A DNA stretch of 51,598 nt from assembly GCF_010894475.1 (NCBI RefSeq), contig NZ_JAAIYB010000005.1, positions 1 through 51,598 on the forward strand, read 5' to 3'. The notes beneath the pieces are model-generated. The model ran no database searches. It was not told where the DNA came from and was given only the letters and a program-made list of their open reading frames with translations. Below, piece after piece: positions 49,301 to 51,598 of this stretch (positions are counted from its first letter, which is position 1; every line of letters starts with the position of its first letter). Source of the DNA: Myxococcus vastator (lineage in GTDB: Bacteria > Myxococcota > Myxococcia > Myxococcales > Myxococcaceae). A program made the translations under genes and the position numbers.

Positions 49301-50956
49301 GGGCGCGTCCGGAACGGACACGACGATGGTCGTCGGACCGGTGGTGTTGGGGGAAGGGGAGCTGGTCGCGGAGCTGGCGGGCGCGCCGCGCTCACCCTCC
49401 GCGGTGATGGTGGCCTGATTGGCGACGACACCGGAGGCATCCGCGTTCACCACGGCGCGGAAGCGGATGCTCGTGCTCTGGTTCAGCGCCAGGCTGCCGC
49501 CCAGGGTGGCCGTCGCGCCGGTGCCCAGGCGCACGGTGATGACGCCCGCGGCGCTGACCTCGCCCACGTCGTCTCCCGAAGCATCCGTCACCGCGCCCGC
49601 GTTGGGGCCGGAGACCACCTCCAGCGAGTTCGGCACGTAGGTGAGCTGGGAGGGGAGCGGGTCGGTAAGGACGGTCTCGATGCTGACGTCGTCACCGGTG
49701 TTGGTGGTGACGATGGTGTATTCAATGACGTCGCCGCCGCGCAGCGAGCCGTCCGCGCGGGGATTCACGGGCGACGCCGTCTTGTACGTGTTGGTGAAGT
49801 CCGGCCGGAGCGTGGCGATGGACGTCGCGAAGGCGCCCAGGATGTAGGAGTCACCGGAGGACGTCGCGGTCACCGTCATGGAGGTGGCGCCGCCCGAGAC
49901 ACGGTCGGTGATGTCCACGATGTCCAGGTCCACGCCGGACATGCTCCCCTGCGCGCCCGTCAGCCGGGGCAGGTCATTGGCATGGGTGGCCGAGCTGCCC
50001 AGCTCCGAGCGCGTGCTATTGAAGAAGTTGTTCGAGGGGTTGCTGCCATCGGAGATGGCCACGCCGTTGACGCGGAACTGGTCGCCGGTGCGCGTGGCGT
50101 CACCTTCGAAGGCCAGCACGCCCAGCTTGGCGTCGAAGCCCGACGGCGGGACGTTGAAGCCAGACAGCGTCACCGTCTGGGGATTGCCGTTGCTGACGTA
50201 GTCCATGCCATCGAAGAGCGTCAGGTTGCGGATGGGCGAGGCCGGGTGCCGGTAGAAGACGACCAGCGCCCAGGCGCTGAACGGGTCCGTGCTGTTGAGG
50301 CTGCTGATGGGGGCCGCATCCACGTCACTCACCTCGAAGACGCCCGTGCCATGGGCGGCGACCAGGCTGGTGACGTCCGCGGAGGACTCGTAGATGTACC
50401 GGCCATTCGGGGAGTAGTTGTGCGTGACGTCGGCCGTCAGCAACTGTGAGAACACGCCCGGCCGGCTGAACTCCGCGGTGGTGTCCGGCGTCCGGTTCGA
50501 CGTGGTGGTGGACAGGTGCGCCGCCCAGTACAGGCGCGCATACGTCACGACGGCGCCCGCGGGCACCTGCAGCGCGGCCCGCGTCCGGGCCTGGGTGGCC
50601 GACACGGACGTGTGTGCGAAGGCCGTGCCCGTCTGAATGGTCCAATACACGTCCACGGAGTCGTCCGACGTGTTCGACCCGCAGCTCCCCACGGTGCCCA
50701 CCATGGGGCTGGGGACGTCGTTGGAGCAGTCCTGGGCCAGCGTGTTGCCAACCATGAGGATGTCGCCGCGCTGATTCGCGGTGTGGCGCAGGACGGGGGC
50801 CGCCGTTGCCTGGGCCGCCGATACCGCCACCAGGAGGGCAAGTGCCCAGGGCAGACGTGCGGCAAAAGCCGGGGAATCGCCGTGGGGCGTGAAGTCCCTG
50901 ACAAATACCTGCCGCCGGGGAGAAGGCTCGCTGGGGGACGGGGCTCGCTCAGTCAC
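43397..50956 (-). CDS. giant Ig-like/Ca-repeat surface protein with MYXO-CTERM-type tail (AgmC-like)
   Basis: About 2,519 residues from GTG 50956. Signal sequence RLPWALALLVAVSAAQATAAP; a DUF11-like region with DVIEYTIVTTNTGDDV; then 6 Big-like Ig repeats (APxI-x-x-P-x-x-G...GTAxPG) interleaved with 12 modules of the form (F/Y)-x-C-S-L-D-G-A-x-F-x-x-C...VRAxDAAGNVD-x-T-P-A; then a D-x-D-x-D-G calcium-repeat tract (nt 43550-44600). The end has GCSTGG, a hydrophobic stretch and RRLRR, the form of a MYXO-CTERM sorting signal. The overall build resembles proteins annotated as AgmC, but I am not sure. The start is the last in-frame GTG before the hydrophobic core and lacks a clear ribosome site. 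It likely forms an adhesin or part of a surface filament. Confidence 0.8.
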   Translation of the reverse strand: MTERAPSPSEPSPRRQVFVRDFTPHGDSPAFAARLPWALALLVAVSAAQATAAPVLRHTANQRGDILMVGNTLAQDCSNDVPSPMVGTVGSCGSNTSDDSVDVYWTIQTGTAFAHTSVSATQARTRAALQVPAGAVVTYARLYWAAHLSTTTSNRTPDTTAEFSRPGVFSQLLTADVTHNYSPNGRYIYESSADVTSLVAAHGTGVFEVSDVDAAPISSLNSTDPFSAWALVVFYRHPASPIRNLTLFDGMDYVSNGNPQTVTLSGFNVPPSGFDAKLGVLAFEGDATRTGDQFRVNGVAISDGSNPSNNFFNSTRSELGSSATHANDLPRLTGAQGSMSGVDLDIVDITDRVSGGATSMTVTATSSGDSYILGAFATSIATLRPDFTNTYKTASPVNPRADGSLRGGDVIEYTIVTTNTGDDVSIETVLTDPLPSQLTYVPNSLEVVSGPNAGAVTDASGDDVGEVSAAGVITVRLGTGATATLGGSLALNQSTSIRFRAVVNADASGVVANQATITAEGERGAPASSATSSPSPNTTGPTTIVVSVPDAPEVTAPAPGSTVVTNAPVFTGTAEPGSTVSVVIDGVEVCSATAHATTGAWSCTSATLPEGTHTATVTASDPAGNVGPPTQVSFTVDTVAPDTSILTGPTGAVASTNASFTFASNESPVTYDCSLDGAAFASCASPAVYASLAQGNHTLAVRARDVGGNVDPTPATRAWTVDTVAPDTTIVSGPSGLTNSASATFDFGSNESGVTYQCALDGAAFTACSDPRTFTGLSQGSHTLLVRAVDAAGNIDATPASRTWTVDTSAPDTSIVSGPSGTTSSANAAFTFTATESPATFECSLDGATFAACASPTSFTGLAEGTHSFAVRARDTAGNVDPTPATRSWTVDTVAPDTTLLTGPSGMTTSSSAAFTFDATESPATFECSLDGAPFTACTSPTSFTGLAEGTHTFAVRARDAAGNVDATPATRAWTVDTVAPETTFASTPPLLSSSADATFDFSANESDATYECRLDGAVLFTPCTDPMTFPALAQGNHTLEVRAVDAAGNTDPTPAVYSWTIDSIAPDTTLSGGPSGATTDTEATFSFTSSETPATFECSLDGGPFTACTSPVTMTGLADGAHTFAVRAVDAAGNVDPTPATRTWTVDTTAPDAPAIDVPANGVSVPTQQPVISGTAQPGTLVTVTVDGDVLGTAPVDANGDWTFTPPVMLDQGPHTVTATATDAAGNVSDPIAPTSFTVDTVAPDAPEITMPGNGATLAIATPVFEGTAEPYAQVTVVVDGDVVGTVTADGDGNWSIASPEALDEGPHTVEATATDAAGNTSEETSHDFSIDLSTPETFIDSAPAAFTRETSATFTLRTENGGVSFECSLDGAAFTSCVSPAVFSGLAEGPHALAVRAVNALGTVDPTPATHAWTVDLVPPSAPAIVSPASGAEVGTATPTLTGTGDAGSSVYLEVGSATYGPIPVDANGEWTFTLPDAQPEGPVTVIATGVDAAGNASSPVSHGFVIDQTAPETFIDAAPAALTRETSAPFELRSEGGGVGFQCSLDGASFAPCASPVTYTGLADGEHLFLVRAVDAVGNVDPTPAEHAWTVDTEAPDTVIVSGPTSPTNATSATFELAANEAGSTFECSVDGATYAACASPVTFQGFAEGEHTLWVRAVDGAGNVDASPATYTWTVDLTPPAAPVIVSPTSGAVLDDGTVTLTGTAQGAVSVHVTLGGTTYGPIAVDGSGNWSFTPPVSLGDDTYTAVVTATDSAGNESAPASVTFTVDTSAPDTAIDSGPEALTNETFASFVFSSNESPVTYECSLDGAAFTACTAQAQFGPLADGSHTLAVRAVDAAGNVDGTPATHTWEVDTEAPAVAITFPASGEVLDTATVTYTGTAEPHSTVVVVVDGNTVGTVEADASGQWTLPVDTTLAEGPHTVSVTATDEAGNSSDAVTHTFTVDAEPPETTFTQTPPALSASDMATFGFASDEAPVTYACSLDGAPFSACDNPAELTGLTDGEHVLEVRARDTDGNVDPTPASYTWTVDTTAPETVITAGPPLTEAPAVATFDFDASEPNVTYECSLDGAAYAPCTDPATFNDLALGSHTLHVRAVDAVGNVDATPATYTWVVTADADNDGLTDAEELALGTDPNNPDTDGDGLPDGIEVQVAGTDPLDDDTDDDGLLDGNEDANHDGIVDEGETDPKNGDTDGDLLSDGLERGLTEPQGTGTDMTRFVADADPATVTDPLNPDTDGGSVRDGIEDVNHNGRVDPDETDPLLAADDIDADLDGIDDATEIALGLDPHNADSDSDGVPDGIDGITDTDDDGLIDALDPDSDNDGILDGTELGVTLESAPADTDRDSPHFLPDADPATTTDPKNPDTDDDGLMDGEEDANHDGRVDATETDPNNADTDDDGLSDGVEVQGTNPTDPLDPDTDGDGLNDGVEDANHNGALDNGETDPNNADTDGGGASDGEEVSGGTHPLDANDDFTIAGHGCSTGGAGTFAPLALWLLALPLLRRLRRTGSRSVRAA
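43550..44600 (-). repeat. coding DxDxDG calcium-binding repeat tract
   Basis: A run of repeats in the giant protein with the cores DTDGDG, DTDDDG, DANHDG, NHNG and DSDSDG, each followed by a LxDGxE/DGI segment. They are thrombospondin type 3 / calcium-binding-like and give the C-terminal quarter its strong acidity. The nucleotide sequence is internally repetitive. Confidence 0.8.
44590..49060 (-). repeat. tandem coding modules, 12 CxLDG and Ig-type copies
   Basis: Twelve modules of roughly 90 residues, each with a C-x-L-D-G-...-C pair and ending in AGNVDxTPAxxxWTVD, with six Big-like modules interleaved (four in the N-terminal half, near nt 49300, 47600, 47300 and 46700, and others near 45900 and 45400). 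The unit length is close to 270 nt where modules sit head to tail. Such repetition makes the gene prone to unequal recombination. Confidence 0.75.
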
Positions 50957-51189
50957 GCCGAGGTGCCAGAGCAACCGGGGTGCCAACGTGAAAAAGTGAA
51001 ATCTCAGCCGAGTTGTCTGCGTTTGAAGCCAGCTTGGAACGCAACAGCGTGGTGGTTGTCCGAAGCCTGGATCTGGTTTCTGGAATCTGGAAACGCGCGC
51101 GGTGGGGCGCTTCGCGGCCACGGCGAACGAAAGTCAGGGATTGCTGATTTGGAGCCCGGGTGGACTCGCGCGCGGCGGCAGGGCGCGAA
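50957..51189. other. intergenic gap with no gene seen
   Basis: Between the giant surface protein and the lone receiver gene. It has no obvious hairpin or promoter that I can support, and may simply hold the 5' leader of the giant gene. An in-frame extension of that gene to 51121 exists but adds sequence that does not look like a signal peptide. Confidence 0.3.
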
Positions 51190-51570
51190 CTACACCGCGG
51201 TGGCGGCGAGCAGGCGTGAGACGTGCTCGGCCAGCGCGGGCAGCGGCTGCGGCTTGGAGAGCACCAGGTCCACGCCCAGCACCTGCGCGCGGTCGGTGAG
51301 CTCCTGGGTGGCGAACGCCGTCAGCAGCACCACCCGCGTCTGGGGGGTGAAGCGGCGCACGAAGTCCGCCAGCATCAGCCCTTCTTCGGAGAGCGTTCCG
51401 CTCAAGCGCAGGTCGCTGATGACCAGGTCGTAGCGGCCCGTCGTCATCAAGTCCAACGCTTCATCCAGCGCGCCCGCCGAGTCCACGCGGTAGCCGGCCC
51501 CGGAGAAGAACTGGCCCAACACCCAGCAGAGGGAAGACTCGTCGTCGACGATCAGGATGTTCTGGGCCAC
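51190..51570 (-). CDS. stand-alone receiver-domain protein
   Basis: A 126-residue single receiver domain. ILIVDDES provides the acidic pair, LVISDLRLSG provides the phospho-acceptor Asp, LLTAFA the Thr/Ser, and LSKPQPL the Lys. It therefore should be phosphorylatable, in contrast to the degenerate receiver elsewhere in the window. No output domain is present, as in many myxobacterial single-domain regulators. GTG 51570 has GAGGG about 8 nt upstream and is preferred over TTG 51585. It is upstream of and collinear with the giant surface protein gene, 233 nt away, but no link is proved. Confidence 0.85.
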   Translation of the reverse strand: MAQNILIVDDESSLCWVLGQFFSGAGYRVDSAGALDEALDLMTTGRYDLVISDLRLSGTLSEEGLMLADFVRRFTPQTRVVLLTAFATQELTDRAQVLGVDLVLSKPQPLPALAEHVSRLLAATAV

Positions 51571-51598
51571 GGGGCGGGCCCTCAAGCAAGCTCAGGGC

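Noticed and set aside
43511-50449. Plus-strand reading frames of more than 1,100 codons across the giant repeat gene
   Set aside because: They are the reverse complement of the repeat-rich coding strand. Their translated sequence is Arg/His/Ala/Gly-rich with no domain or ribosome site, while the minus strand has clear Ig, calcium-repeat and sorting-signal sequence.

Overview
The window is very GC-rich and dense with genes. It looks like chromosomal DNA from a myxobacterium of the Myxococcus/Corallococcus group. The main reasons are the alternative isovaleryl-CoA (aib) operon with mvaS, a C-terminal MYXO-CTERM-type sorting tail on a giant surface protein, many lipoproteins, and sigma-54 and two-component regulators with GTG/TTG starts. 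No rRNA, tRNA, CRISPR array or insertion sequence was found.

Layout. (1) 1-177 is the 3' end of an unknown gene. (2) 304-1742 (+) holds three small genes (DUF3291-like, NTF2-like, DUF3237-like), convergent with 1758-6655 (-), a tight five-gene enzyme operon: heme-oxygenase-like iron enzyme, tautomerase, fatty acid desaturase, MBL-fold hydrolase and PLP decarboxylase. This looks like an uncharacterised biosynthetic locus. (3) 6949-13446 (+) is a translationally coupled three-gene unit (unknown protein, PLD-type nuclease, SNF2-type helicase) with the form of an anti-phage defence system, closed by a strong hairpin. (4) 13510-15525 holds two divergent lipoprotein enzymes, a trypsin-like protease and a GH128-like glucanase; an unknown gene follows. 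(5) 16348-20840 (+) is a coupled operon (EcsC/TerB-like protein, one-span membrane peptide, HMA_2-like protein, P1B ATPase without the CPC motif), resembling ferrosome-type P1B-ATPase operons. (6) 20844-21927 (-) holds an NTF2-fold lipoprotein and an Hsp20 chaperone. (7) 22072-26680 (-) is aibR-aibA-aibB-aibC-mvaS, which makes isovaleryl-CoA from HMG-CoA for iso-branched fatty acids. An 18-bp palindrome overlies its promoter. (8) 26834-31316 (+) holds a histidine kinase with its sigma-54 response regulator, then a degenerate receiver and a DUF6232-like membrane protein.

(9) 31343-34932 (-) encodes a receiver-GAF-degenerate GGDEF protein, an Asp/Asn beta-hydroxylase, a Nif11-like small protein and a sulfotransferase. 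The last three overlap and suggest peptide modification. (10) 35130-38594 (+) is a lower-GC effector island: a ketosynthase-like protein coupled to an AHH nuclease toxin, followed by two immunity-type genes. It abuts (11) a CHASE2 protein whose output domain is missing and whose tail is low-GC and low-complexity. (12) 40293-50956 (-) encodes a FecR-domain protein, an OmpA/TSP3 outer-membrane protein and a roughly 2,500-residue Ig-like, calcium-repeat surface protein. A lone receiver domain lies at 51190-51570.

All assignments come from reading motifs by eye. Start codons were chosen from Shine-Dalgarno spacing, gene overlap and domain boundaries. No database search was run.
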